Source: Oricola cellulosilytica (lineage in GTDB: Bacteria > Pseudomonadota > Alphaproteobacteria > Rhizobiales > Rhizobiaceae). Taken from it: 64,000 nt of DNA. The position numbers and the translations under genes were made by a program. The notes beneath the pieces are model-generated. The model was given only the letters and a program-made list of their open reading frames with translations, had not been told where the DNA came from and searched no databases. Of the stretch, positions 26,501-34,549 are shown piece after piece (within the stretch, counting starts at the first letter, position 1; the number at the start of each line of letters is the position of its first letter). The stretch is from NCBI RefSeq assembly GCF_019966575.1, contig NZ_JAINFK010000005.1, positions 62,001 through 126,000 of the forward strand, read 5' to 3'.

Positions 26501-26905
26501 TCACCGCAACACGTGAACGGAACAATGCGCGTGACGGACGATCCGCGCGGCCGTCGAGCCTAGCAGGAAATCGCGAAGACCCGGCTTGTGGGATCCGATG
26601 ACGATGCAGTCGGCCCCGACATCTTCTGCATATTCCGCCAGCGTCTGACCGGCATGACCTTCGAGCAGAACCGGCGTGACCCCGGGATGGTTTTTCACCC
26701 GCTCCTTCAAGATCGATTCGGTCTTGTTGCGGGCCGTCCGCAGATCGTCTTCCGAAAGGTGGAAACGGACAGAGCCCTGCAGGGGCTCGTAGATGTGGAC
26801 GGCGAGGATCTCGGCTCCGTCATCGGCGAGAACGCTGGCCGCCTCGAGCGCCCGCTCCGAAATTCCATGCTCGAGCGAAAGGGCCACGATTATTTTCTTG
26901 TACAT
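26501..26905 (-). CDS. UspA-family universal stress protein
   Basis: A single Usp domain of 134 residues starting MYKKIIVALSLEHG. It carries the ATP-binding signature in CIVIGSHKPGLRDFLLGSTAARIVRHAHCSV (G-2x-G-9x-G-S/T form, near residues 105-125), so it probably binds ATP. The start has AAAGGA upstream. It is 62 bp downstream of the LacI-type hpsR-like gene on the same strand and might be cotranscribed. In Halomonas a UspA protein (TeaD) lies beside, and modulates, a TRAP osmolyte transporter; a similar role toward the nearby TRAP system is only a hypothesis. Confidence 0.9.
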   Translation of the reverse strand: MYKKIIVALSLEHGISERALEAASVLADDGAEILAVHIYEPLQGSVRFHLSEDDLRTARNKTESILKERVKNHPGVTPVLLEGHAGQTLAEYAEDVGADCIVIGSHKPGLRDFLLGSTAARIVRHAHCSVHVLR

Positions 26906-26967
26906 CGTCTTTTCCTTTTTGGAGGGTGCGGTTTACGGGACAGCCTGTCGCCCTCCGCCCTTGAATC

Positions 26968-27993
26968 TCATGGCGTTGTGCCGGGCGGCGGGCCAAGCGA
27001 GCCGCGCATGACGATCTCGACGCCGATTTCAACGCGCGGTTCGACGGGTTCGTTCGCGATCAGCCGAAGCAGCACCTGCGCCGCCGCGCTTCCCATGCGC
27101 CGGTGCGGTACATGAACTGTCGTCAGCGCAGGCTCCACGAAACTCGCGATATCGATGTCGTCGAAGCCCGTAATCGAGATGTCGCCGGGAACGCCGAGCC
27201 CGAGCGCCTTTGCCCGGCTGATCGCGCCGACCGCCAGCACGTCATTGCCGCAAATCACCGCGGTCGGACGCGGGGTTCGTCTTACGAGCCTGTCGAAAGC
27301 GGTCGCTCCGTCTTCAAACGTGTAGGGCGCCTCGATGACATCGAACGACTTCACCTCCGATATAGCGCGGCGCATGGCGGATCTAACGCCCTCGACGCGA
27401 TCGGCGGCCCTGTCGTTCATCGAGGTGACGCCGGCGATCATGGCGATATCGCGGTGTCCCAGTTCGATCACCTTCGATGCTATTTCGGCCGCCGCCCTGA
27501 GGTTGTCGAAACCGATGAAATGGTCGGACGTATCGCCCAAATTCCACGCCAGCACATAGGGCGTGCCGCGCTGGCGCAGATAATCGTAGGTTGCCTGGGG
27601 GCGGGCCAAACCGATCAGCAGGAGGCCGTCGGCGCCGCGGCCGACAAGCGCCCGGACCTGTTCGGCCTCGCGTTCCGAATCGTAACCCGACCCGGCGACG
27701 AGCAGCGTCACGCCGGCTTCCGAGAGCGTTTCCTGGAAAGCCTGCAATCCGCGCGCGAAGATGGCGTTCTCCATCGTCGGAATGACAGCGCCGACTGTCT
27801 TGGTGCGCCGGGACGCCAGCGCGCGACCGCCGAAGTCCGGCGTGTAGCCGAGGTCCTTGACAGCACGCATGACCCGTTCGCGGGTGGCGGGGACCACGCG
27901 ATCCGGCTCGTTCAGGCATCGCGAGACCGTGGCGGTCGAGACGCCAGCGGCCCGGGCGACATCGTTGAGCGTCGGTCGAAAGGTCTCGTTCAT
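26968..27993 (-). CDS. hpsR: LacI-family regulator, HpsR-like
   Basis: The ATG at 27993 gives 341 residues starting MNETFRPTLNDVARAAGVST; a TTG nine codons upstream is less likely. The helix-turn-helix is residues 8-28 (TLNDVARAAGV, STATVSRCLN). The periplasmic-binding-protein-like sensor follows, with VGAVIPTMENAIFARGLQAF near residue 60 and AVICGNDVLAVGAISRAKALG near residue 245. It is divergent from the DHPS operon. In Cupriavidus pinatubonensis the DHPS cluster is controlled by a LacI-type protein named HpsR, which supports the call. Two operator-like palindromes lie between its start and the operon. The inducer is likely DHPS or a derivative, by inference. Confidence 0.82.
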   Translation of the reverse strand: MNETFRPTLNDVARAAGVSTATVSRCLNEPDRVVPATRERVMRAVKDLGYTPDFGGRALASRRTKTVGAVIPTMENAIFARGLQAFQETLSEAGVTLLVAGSGYDSEREAEQVRALVGRGADGLLLIGLARPQATYDYLRQRGTPYVLAWNLGDTSDHFIGFDNLRAAAEIASKVIELGHRDIAMIAGVTSMNDRAADRVEGVRSAMRRAISEVKSFDVIEAPYTFEDGATAFDRLVRRTPRPTAVICGNDVLAVGAISRAKALGLGVPGDISITGFDDIDIASFVEPALTTVHVPHRRMGSAAAQVLLRLIANEPVEPRVEIGVEIVMRGSLGPPPGTTP

Positions 27994-28048
27994 TGTCGGA
28001 AATCTGCCCTCTTTCGACAATCATGCCGAAAATCTGCCTTTTCACAAA

Positions 28049-28062
28049 TGTAATCGCTTGCA
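28049..28062. promoter_or_regulatory. Imperfect second HpsR operator candidate
   Basis: TGTAATCGCTTGCA matches the perfect palindrome at 28071-28084 at 12 of 14 positions. The two centres are 22 bp apart, about two helical turns, so two regulator dimers could sit on the same DNA face. It overlaps the proposed -35 box of the hps operon. Confidence 0.6.
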
Positions 28063-28086
28063 TCCTGTCATGTAAGCGCTTACAAA
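28058..28086 (+). promoter_or_regulatory. Candidate sigma-70 promoter of the hps operon
   Basis: TTGCAT (28058-28063) and TACAAA (28081-28086) are separated by exactly 17 bp, and the translation start is at 28113. The perfect palindrome occupies the spacer and the -10 box, which suits simple repression by the LacI-type protein. Transcript mapping would be needed to settle this. Confidence 0.45.
28071..28084. promoter_or_regulatory. Perfect LacI-type operator palindrome
   Basis: TGTAAGCGCTTACA is its own reverse complement with the central CG typical of LacI-family sites. It lies 78 bp upstream of the regulator start and 28 bp before the first gene of the divergent operon, so one site could control both. 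Confidence 0.75.
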
Positions 28087-28112
28087 AAGTTTGTCACGTA
28101 TGGGAGGAACAT

Positions 28113-28340
28113 ATGAAGCTTGGAGAAAAGCTGGCGTTCGTCGTGGCCAGCATTCTGTTCGCGATCTTCCTTACCAATGTCATCCTTGGTGCCGCGCGCT
28201 TTGGTGTGGTCCTAAGCGATGTGGGCGAAATGCTGGCGCTCTTCGGCGCCTGCATCTTTTTCGTGATCGCCGTGCTTGGGCTGGAGCGCAGGCAGCGTGA
28301 ATCCGGTCGGACCATTTCCAACCAGGGAGGAGATACCTGA
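28113..28340 (+). CDS. Small two-helix membrane protein at the head of the hps operon
   Basis: An ATG at 28113 with GGGAGG at 28102-28107 opens a 75-residue frame. It has two predicted membrane helices (FVVASILFAIFLTNVIL, residues about 8-24, and MLALFGACIFFVIAVLGLE, residues about 38-56) and a charged, basic C terminus. The stop overlaps the start of the TRAP binding protein by one base, so translation is probably coupled. I do not recognise a family. Its position suggests an accessory part of the transporter. A longer frame upstream of 28113 runs through the operators and is not coding. Confidence 0.72.
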   Translation: MKLGEKLAFVVASILFAIFLTNVILGAARFGVVLSDVGEMLALFGACIFFVIAVLGLERRQRESGRTISNQGGDT

Positions 28341-29491
28341 TGACTGACAAGAACCCGCGCGAGGCGCTGAAGTCCGCCGAGCGCCGCAACTTTCTCAAGC
28401 TCACAGGGCAGGGCGCCTTTACAGCCGCGCTCGTCGCCGGCGCCGCTGGGACGCTGTGGTCGGACGAGGCTGTGGCCCAGACCGCCAAAGAAGAAAAGGA
28501 GCGCGAGGCGGCGGCAGCGCACACGATGACGATCGCGACGGCATATGTGCTTGGCGCGTCGCGCAGCTACCCCATCATGCAGCTCGACTTCAAGGAGAAC
28601 ATCCAGAACGCCACTAGCGGTAAGGTCTACGTCAAGCTTGCGCCGGGCGGTCAACTCGGTGCCGGTGGCGCGCTCGCCCAAAAGGTGCAGGGCGGCACGA
28701 TCCAGGTGGCGCAGCATTCCCTATCGAACTTTGCTCCATTCGCGAGCGCTGTCGATCTTATCAATATGCCGTATTTCTGCGGCTCCAATCAGAGATTTAC
28801 CAACCTCGTGACCTCCGGCGCCTGGAAGAGTGAGGTACACCCTAAGATCGAGGCCTCTGGTTTCAAGGCGCTGTTCTACGTTGTCATCGATCCGCGGGTC
28901 GTCGCTGTTCGCCGAGGCGGCAACAAGGTGCTCACCCCGGGTGACCTCGCGGGGGTCAAGTTCCGCGTTCCGGGGTCCAAGATGCTGCAGCAGTATTACC
29001 GGATGGTCGGCGCCAACCCGACGCCAGTCGCGTGGGGCGAAACGCCATCGGCCATCAAGCAGGGCGTCGCCGATGCGCTCGATCCGTCGGTCGGTGCGCT
29101 TTACGTGTTCGGGTTCAAGGACATTCTGAGCCATGTGACCTTCACGCAGGCCGTACCCGACAGTCAGGTCTATTCGTGCAATCTCGAATGGTTCAATTCG
29201 CTTCCCGGCGACGTGCAGGAAGGGATCGAGTTCGCAAGCGCCATCACGGCCCAGCAGAACCTCGCAAAGGTTCCGGCGGCACGCGCCTATGCGATGGCTG
29301 AACTGAGAAAGTCGGGCGTGGAATTCCATACTCTGTCGGACGACCAGCTTGCTGAATGGCAGGAGGCCGGTGGTTATCAGCGCACCGAGTGGGACGAGTT
29401 CAAGGTCGAACTGGCCGGGTCTATGGATACTTTTGCCAAGCTCGAGGAAGCGGCCGGCACAATGGGCCGCTACTACGTTCACGACGCCTGA
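28340..29491 (+). CDS. dctP: TRAP transporter solute-binding subunit (DctP family), Tat-exported
   Basis: The 383-residue product has a twin-arginine signal (SAERRNFLK at residues 12-20, then a weakly hydrophobic stretch GAFTAALVAGAAGTLW). The mature domain is a DctP fold with a binding-site region GDLAGVKFRVPGSKMLQQYYR, where the arginine in FRVPGS usually holds the substrate's carboxylate or sulfonate. PTPVAWGETPSAIKQGVADA follows. In the DHPS cluster of Ruegeria-type bacteria a TRAP system (HpsKLM) imports DHPS; this is the likely binding protein. Tat export implies folding in the cytoplasm. A hairpin downstream may raise its mRNA level relative to the membrane subunits. Confidence 0.88.
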   Translation: MTDKNPREALKSAERRNFLKLTGQGAFTAALVAGAAGTLWSDEAVAQTAKEEKEREAAAAHTMTIATAYVLGASRSYPIMQLDFKENIQNATSGKVYVKLAPGGQLGAGGALAQKVQGGTIQVAQHSLSNFAPFASAVDLINMPYFCGSNQRFTNLVTSGAWKSEVHPKIEASGFKALFYVVIDPRVVAVRRGGNKVLTPGDLAGVKFRVPGSKMLQQYYRMVGANPTPVAWGETPSAIKQGVADALDPSVGALYVFGFKDILSHVTFTQAVPDSQVYSCNLEWFNSLPGDVQEGIEFASAITAQQNLAKVPAARAYAMAELRKSGVEFHTLSDDQLAEWQEAGGYQRTEWDEFKVELAGSMDTFAKLEEAAGTMGRYYVHDA

Positions 29492-29500
29492 CCCACGCCG

Positions 29501-29521
29501 GGGCCGGCATTGGGCCGGCCC
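29501..29521 (+). promoter_or_regulatory. Stem-loop between TRAP binding protein and membrane subunits
   Basis: GGGCCGGC (29501-29508) pairs with GCCGGCCC (29514-29521) over ATTGG. No U-run follows, so it is more likely an mRNA-stabilising or attenuating hairpin than a full terminator. Such elements are common after binding-protein genes, which need more copies than the membrane subunits. Confidence 0.6.
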
Positions 29522-29597
29522 GCAATTTGGACGGATTAAACCCATCGGCCTCAGACCGGCCGGCGCCTGACCGCCCATAGCGGGGGAGGAAGCAGCC

Positions 29598-30113
29598 ATG
29601 CCTGGAATTCTCGACGCACTGAACCGAAATGCCGAGCGCTGGGCGCTTCTGGTGTTCTACGTGATGCTGGTGGTGACCATGTTCATCGAGGTCGTTCGCC
29701 GGGAGGTGTTCGCCTACTCGTCGATTTGGGGCGAAGAGATCGTCCGCTACTCGTTCATCTACCTCGCGTGGATCGGCGCAGCCGCAGCGGTGAAGGAAAG
29801 AGGCCATATCCGGATCGACGTGCTCATGCATTATGTCGGCCCGCGCATCAAGGCTACGCTCTACATCTTTGGCGACCTTGTGATGATGGGCGTCGCCTTG
29901 GTCGCGCTCTACTGGTCGTTCGAGACGGTGATGGTCTCGGCCAAGTTCGGCTCGGTCAGCCACGGGCTCCGGGTTTCGATGGTCTGGTTCCTGGCGGCGG
30001 TGCCGATTGGATTCGCCCTCGTGATCTTCCGGCTCCTCCAGTCGCTCTTCCGCGACATAAACGATCTTCGTTTCGGCCGCCCCGCGTTCGAAGGCGACAA
30101 GCTTTTCGACTGA
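29598..30113 (+). CDS. dctQ: TRAP transporter small membrane subunit (DctQ family)
   Basis: A 171-residue protein with four hydrophobic segments, starting MPGILDALNRNAERWALLVFYVML. The family-typical region FAYSSIWGEEIVRYSFIYLAWIGAAAAVKERGHIRIDVL is seen across residues 37-75. Its ATG follows GGGGGAGGAAGCAGCC. It pairs with the DctM subunit 10 bp downstream to form the sodium-driven permease complex of the proposed DHPS importer. Confidence 0.9.
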   Translation: MPGILDALNRNAERWALLVFYVMLVVTMFIEVVRREVFAYSSIWGEEIVRYSFIYLAWIGAAAAVKERGHIRIDVLMHYVGPRIKATLYIFGDLVMMGVALVALYWSFETVMVSAKFGSVSHGLRVSMVWFLAAVPIGFALVIFRLLQSLFRDINDLRFGRPAFEGDKLFD

Positions 30114-30123
30114 GGAGACAGGC

Positions 30124-31455
30124 ATGCTCTGGAACCAACTTCAGAACCAGGGCGTCGACCTCGGCTGGGACTTCTACGGCCCCGTCCTGATTTTCGTTGC
30201 CCTCGTCGCCTTGGCCGTTCCCGTCTGGGCTGCGATCGGCGCTGCGGCGATCGCGATGCTGGTCTTCTCGCAGGCGCTGCCGCTCAGCCTGGTCGGCGAA
30301 AGCCTGTTCGACGGAATCGACGCCTTCGCGCTAACTGCGGTGCCCCTGTTCATCCTCACCGGCGACGTTCTGGTCCGGACCGGCCTGTCGCGGAAGTTCC
30401 TCGACGTGGCCGAGGCGCTGACGTGCTGGACCAAAGGCGGCTTCGGATCGGCTACGGTGCTTGTCTGCGGCATGTTCTCTGCAATCTCGGGCTCCGATGC
30501 TGCCGGCGCCGCCGCTGTGGGTAGGATGACCATCGACCGGCTGGTCGAGTCGGGCTATCCGCGGCCCTACGCCTGTGCGCTGGTCGCCGCCGGAGCCTGC
30601 ACCGGCATCCTGATTCCGCCGTCGATCGCCTACATCATCATCGGACTCGTTCTCGGCATCTCGGCGTCGACCCTCTTCCTGGCAGCGCTGATTCCCGGCC
30701 TCGCAATCCTCGTCTCGATCCTCGTGACCAACCTCATCATGAACCGGATCTATGCTTGGGAGGGCGGGGGCCAGATGACGTTATCGGAATGGCTTGCCCA
30801 ATTGGGTCGGGCGCTGAAATCCGGCTGGTACGCGTTCATCGTTCCGGGGATCATTTTCTACGGCATCTTCTCCGGTCGGCTGACGCCCACCGAAGCTGGT
30901 GCGACGGCCGTGGTGGTCACCATTATCATGGGGTTCATCCTCAAGACGCTGAAGCTCTCGGACTTCCCGTCTATGCTCGTCAGTTCGGCGAAGGTGAATG
31001 GGGTTATCTTGCCCATCATCGCGTTCTCGCTGCCGCTTGCCCAGGCGCTTGCGATCCTTGGTGTGCCGCAGGGCTTCGTCTACTCGGTTACCTCGATAAC
31101 CGAGAACCCGGCGATCTTGATACTGCTGATGATCTTGATCTTGATCGCGGCGGGCTGCGTGATGGAGACGACACCCAATATCGTGATCCTCGCCCCGATC
31201 CTGAAGCCCCTGGCCGATAACATCGGCATGAACGAGATTCAGTTCTGCATTATGATGATCACCGCGCTCGGTGTTGGGTTCATCACGCCGCCTCTGGGCC
31301 TCAATCTCTTCGTGGTCTCCGGCCTGACCGGGGAATCGATCCTGAAAATAGCCTACCGCGCCTTTCCCTTCGTCATCTTCATGCTCTGCGTGACGCTGCT
31401 GATCGCCTACATCCCGGCGATTTCGACCACGCTCCTGCCTGACATCTACCGCTAG
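30124..31455 (+). CDS. dctM: TRAP transporter large membrane subunit (DctM family)
   Basis: A 443-residue polytopic protein with about twelve membrane segments. Family landmarks are TAVPLFILTGDVLVRTGLSRK near residue 73, SAISGSDAAGAAAVGRMTIDRL near residue 120 and GACTGILIPPSIAYIIIGLVLG near residue 160; the C-terminal ITPPLGLNLFVVSGLTGESI is also standard. The N-terminal tail of about 20 residues is longer than in many members. It lies between the small subunit and hpsN with 9-10 bp gaps, so all belong to one operon. Confidence 0.92.
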   Translation: MLWNQLQNQGVDLGWDFYGPVLIFVALVALAVPVWAAIGAAAIAMLVFSQALPLSLVGESLFDGIDAFALTAVPLFILTGDVLVRTGLSRKFLDVAEALTCWTKGGFGSATVLVCGMFSAISGSDAAGAAAVGRMTIDRLVESGYPRPYACALVAAGACTGILIPPSIAYIIIGLVLGISASTLFLAALIPGLAILVSILVTNLIMNRIYAWEGGGQMTLSEWLAQLGRALKSGWYAFIVPGIIFYGIFSGRLTPTEAGATAVVVTIIMGFILKTLKLSDFPSMLVSSAKVNGVILPIIAFSLPLAQALAILGVPQGFVYSVTSITENPAILILLMILILIAAGCVMETTPNIVILAPILKPLADNIGMNEIQFCIMMITALGVGFITPPLGLNLFVVSGLTGESILKIAYRAFPFVIFMLCVTLLIAYIPAISTTLLPDIYR

Positions 31456-31464
31456 GAGAATTTC

Positions 31465-32772
31465 ATGTCCCGCACCTACCTCAAGAAGGCCGAAAAGACA
31501 TCGACAAGCGATGCGAGCTCCGTAACCGAGATCGTTCAGAACATTCTGAACGAGATCGAAGCGGGCGGCGAGGACGCGGCCACGCGGTTCGCTGAGAAAT
31601 TCGATCGCTATACCGGGAACCTGGTCGTGACCCGCGACGAGATCGACGCCGCGTCATCTCAACTGTCGCAAAAGCTGAAGGACGACATCCGCTTCGCGCA
31701 CGACAATGTACGCAAATTTGCGGAGGCGCAGAAAAAGACGCTCGGCGACGTCGAAGTCGAGATCGTTCCGGGCCTCGTTGCCGGGCAGAAGACGATTCCC
31801 TGTCAGGCGGCCGGCTGCTATGTGCCCGGCGGACGCTATAGCCATGTCGCTTCTGCGATCATGACCGTGACGACGGCCAAGGTCGCTGGATGCGATCATA
31901 TCGCGGTCTGTTCGCCGCCTCGTCCGGATGTAGGCGTTAACCCGGCAATTCTCTATACCGCTGACCTTTGCGGGGCAGACGCGATCCTCGCGATGGGCGG
32001 CGTGCAAGGGGTCGCATCCATGGCTTGCGGTCTGTTCGGCTTACCCTCGGCTGACATTCTCGTCGGGCCAGGCAATCAGTTCGTTGCCGAGGCAAAACGG
32101 ATACTCTTTGGCCGCGTCGGGATCGATATGTTCGCGGGACCGACTGACAGCTTGATCCTTGCGGATGCAACCGCAGACGCGGAGATCGTCGCGGCTGATC
32201 TCGTGGGGCAGGCGGAACACGGCTATAACTCCCCCGTCTGGCTCGTGACCGACAACGCCGATCTCGCAAATGCTGTGTCGCTGGCCGTACCGCGCCTGAT
32301 CTCGACCCTGCCGGATCTCAACCGCGAGAACGCCGAGGCTGCATGGCGCGATTACGCCGAGGTGATCCTTTGCGGTAACCGCGAGGAAATGGCGGCCACC
32401 GCCGACGAATACGCGCCCGAGCACTTGAGCGTTCAGGCCGACGATCTCGACTGGTGGCTCGACCGCCTGCAGTGCTATGGCTCGCTGTTTCTCGGTGAAC
32501 AAACCACGGTCGCGTTCGGTGACAAGGCGTCGGGCACCAACCACGTCCTGCCCACGTCGGGCGCGGCGCGGTACACCGGCGGCCTTTCGGTGCACAAATT
32601 CATGAAGATCGTCACATGGCAGCGCGCTACTGCCGACGGTGCGAGACCGGTCGCCGAGGCAACCGCCCGCATCTCCCGCCTCGAGGGAATGGAGGGCCAC
32701 GCCCGTACGGCAGACATCCGTCTGCACAAATACTTCCCTGGTGAAGTCTTCGACCTGACGGCGACGGAGTAA
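31465..32772 (+). CDS. hpsN: HpsN, sulfopropanediol (DHPS) 3-dehydrogenase, HisD superfamily
   Basis: HpsN oxidises (R)-DHPS with NAD to (R)-sulfolactate, a four-electron step like that of histidinol dehydrogenase. The 435-residue product shows the HisD fold: YVPGGRYSHVASAIMT near residue 119, DILVGPGNQFVAEAKR, FAGPTDSLILAD near residue 223, GQAEHGYNSPVWLVTD, the EHL segment in YAPEHLSVQADD near residue 315, and GTNHVLPTSG near residue 356. Position between a TRAP system and suyAB, with no other his gene near, excludes histidine synthesis as the main role. GGAGAA is found ahead of the ATG. Confidence 0.9.
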   Translation: MSRTYLKKAEKTSTSDASSVTEIVQNILNEIEAGGEDAATRFAEKFDRYTGNLVVTRDEIDAASSQLSQKLKDDIRFAHDNVRKFAEAQKKTLGDVEVEIVPGLVAGQKTIPCQAAGCYVPGGRYSHVASAIMTVTTAKVAGCDHIAVCSPPRPDVGVNPAILYTADLCGADAILAMGGVQGVASMACGLFGLPSADILVGPGNQFVAEAKRILFGRVGIDMFAGPTDSLILADATADAEIVAADLVGQAEHGYNSPVWLVTDNADLANAVSLAVPRLISTLPDLNRENAEAAWRDYAEVILCGNREEMAATADEYAPEHLSVQADDLDWWLDRLQCYGSLFLGEQTTVAFGDKASGTNHVLPTSGAARYTGGLSVHKFMKIVTWQRATADGARPVAEATARISRLEGMEGHARTADIRLHKYFPGEVFDLTATE

Positions 32773-32782
32773 GGATCCGATC

Positions 32783-33541
32783 GTGCCAACTCCCTCACTC
32801 TTCGATCTGGACGGTCGCGTCGCGTGCGTGACGGGAGCAAGCAGTGGCCTCGGGCGAGCCGCTGCAGCGATGCTCGCGGCAGCCGGTGCGAAAGTGGTCG
32901 GCGTTGCGCGCCGGCAGGATGCGCTCCACGAATGGCGGCACGAGACCCATGGTGAAACTGCCGCGTTGGCTGCCGATCTTGGTGACCGGGCCGGTCTGGA
33001 TAGGATCGCGCAGAGTGTGACCGTACTTTTCGGTCCTCCGGACATCCTAATCAACGCTGCGGGAATAAACATGCGCCAGGCTGCGGACGCCGTGACACCC
33101 GACGGGTGGGATTTGACGCTGCATCTCAATTTGACCGTGCCGTTTTTTCTCGCACAGGCCTTCGCCGGCGCGATGAAGGATAAGGGGTGGGGACGGATCG
33201 TCAATTTCGCCTCCCTGCAATCGCGCCGGGCGTTTCCCGGAGGGATCGCTTACGGGGCGTCCAAAGGCGGGATAGAGCAACTGACGCGCGCCATGGCGGA
33301 GGCGTGGTCGCCGCACGGCATTAACGCCAATGCGCTCGCGCCGGGCTTCTTTCCCACTGAACTTACGGGGCCGGTATTTTCCGATCCCGACCTTGCAGAT
33401 CGTAATGCGCGTCAAACCTGCATCGGACGCAATGGCGAACTCTCTGATCTCGAGGGACCCTTGCTGTTCCTGTGTTCGAAGGCGTCGGATTACGTCACTG
33501 GCCAGGTGTTGTTTGTCGACGGGGGGTTCACGGCCAAATGA
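32783..33541 (+). CDS. hpsO: Short-chain dehydrogenase, HpsO-like (DHPS 2-dehydrogenase)
   Basis: A 252-residue classical SDR starting at GTG (AAGGATCCGATC upstream). It has the cofactor motif VTGASSGLGRAAA near residue 17, NAAG at about residue 91, catalytic Ser in NFASLQS, and YGASKGG (YxxxK) near residue 155. In the Cupriavidus cluster, HpsO and HpsP together interconvert DHPS enantiomers through the 2-ketone, feeding the R form to HpsN. I assign the O name by gene order; whether this or the next gene is O or P is uncertain. Its stop overlaps the next start (ATGA). Confidence 0.75.
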   Translation: MPTPSLFDLDGRVACVTGASSGLGRAAAAMLAAAGAKVVGVARRQDALHEWRHETHGETAALAADLGDRAGLDRIAQSVTVLFGPPDILINAAGINMRQAADAVTPDGWDLTLHLNLTVPFFLAQAFAGAMKDKGWGRIVNFASLQSRRAFPGGIAYGASKGGIEQLTRAMAEAWSPHGINANALAPGFFPTELTGPVFSDPDLADRNARQTCIGRNGELSDLEGPLLFLCSKASDYVTGQVLFVDGGFTAK

Positions 33542-34533
33542 AAGCACTCGTCTACACAGGGCCGGAGCAACTCGAATATCGCGACGAACCCGAGGCGTCT
33601 CCGGGCGATGGGGAAGTGATGGTGCAGGTCGATGCGGTTGGAATCTGTGGGTCCGACATGCATGCCTATCTCGGGCATGACGATCGCCGTCCGGCGCCTC
33701 TGATCCTCGGGCACGAAGCAGCGGGTGTCGTCGTCTCCGGTCCCGATACGGGGCGGCGCGTCACGATCAATCCGTTGGTGACCTGCGGCCAATGTCAGGC
33801 GTGCCGGTCGCGGCGCAACAACCTCTGCCCCGATCGCCAGATCATTTCCATGCCACCGCGCCCGGGGGCATTCGCGCAGTTTGTCTCGATGCCCGCTCAA
33901 AATCTGGTGACCGTTCCGGACGGTTATTCGTTGGAAACCGCGTCCATGGCGGAGCCGCTGGCATGCGGCTGGCATGCGGTGCGCATGGCGGAATCGGCGT
34001 CGGTTATCCCCCTGGCGGAAGCGAAATGCCAGGTGATCGGAGGCGGAGCGATCGGGCTCGGCGCAGCCTTGGCGCTTGTTGCGATGGGTGCAACCGATGT
34101 CGCCATCGGCGAGACCAACACGCTCAGGCATCCTGCACTCGAAAACGCGGGGCCCGTCAAGATCTACAATCCACGGAGCGAAGCGGCGGTCGGCGATGGC
34201 GAAGCGGATATCGTCATCGACGGCGTCGGTTTCGCCGCGACCCGCGAGGCAGCTTGCCGGTTGGTTCGCGGGGGAGGCGTCATCGTCCATATCGGGCTCG
34301 GCGAAAGCACGGGCGGCCTGGATATCCGGCGGGTGACTCTGCAGGAAGTCACATTCATCGGTACTTACACCTACACGCCGGACGATTTCCGCGAAACGAC
34401 CGACGCCATGTTCGACGGTCTTCTCGGAAAACTGGATTGGGCCGAGACGCGTGCCCTTGCCGACGGCGTGGGCGCTTTCGCCGACATCCGCAGCGGACGC
34501 GCCGCGGCGCCGAAAATCATTCTGAAACCCTAA
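33538..34533 (+). CDS. hpsP: Zinc alcohol dehydrogenase, HpsP-like (DHPS 2-dehydrogenase)
   Basis: The start ATG at 33538 overlaps the SDR stop and gives MKALVYTGPEQLEYRDEP and 331 residues of medium-chain dehydrogenase. The catalytic zinc ligands are in GICGSDMHAYLG and LGHEAAG; structural zinc ligands are in CGQCQACRSRRNNLC, near residues 84-98. The Rossmann motif is VIGGGAIGLGAALAL near residue 165. Together with the SDR it would epimerise DHPS, as HpsOP activity is described. An open frame upstream overlaps the SDR and is ignored. Substrate assignment rests on context. Confidence 0.77.
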   Translation: MKALVYTGPEQLEYRDEPEASPGDGEVMVQVDAVGICGSDMHAYLGHDDRRPAPLILGHEAAGVVVSGPDTGRRVTINPLVTCGQCQACRSRRNNLCPDRQIISMPPRPGAFAQFVSMPAQNLVTVPDGYSLETASMAEPLACGWHAVRMAESASVIPLAEAKCQVIGGGAIGLGAALALVAMGATDVAIGETNTLRHPALENAGPVKIYNPRSEAAVGDGEADIVIDGVGFAATREAACRLVRGGGVIVHIGLGESTGGLDIRRVTLQEVTFIGTYTYTPDDFRETTDAMFDGLLGKLDWAETRALADGVGAFADIRSGRAAAPKIILKP

Positions 34534-34549
34534 TCGAAAAGGAAGAAAA

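Noticed and set aside
26921-26956. GGAGGG...CCCTCC hairpin between hpsR and uspA as a terminator
   Set aside because: The arms are only 6 bp with a loop of 24 bases, so pairing is weak. I leave it unassigned.
31465-32772. Histidinol dehydrogenase of histidine biosynthesis (HisD)
   Set aside because: The fold is HisD-like, but it stands between a TRAP importer and sulfolactate sulfo-lyase with no his genes, as HpsN does.
32041-33204. 387-codon minus-strand frame across hpsN and the SDR
   Set aside because: Spans two genes with complete catalytic motifs on the plus strand; its own product is arginine- and alanine-rich without a fold signature.
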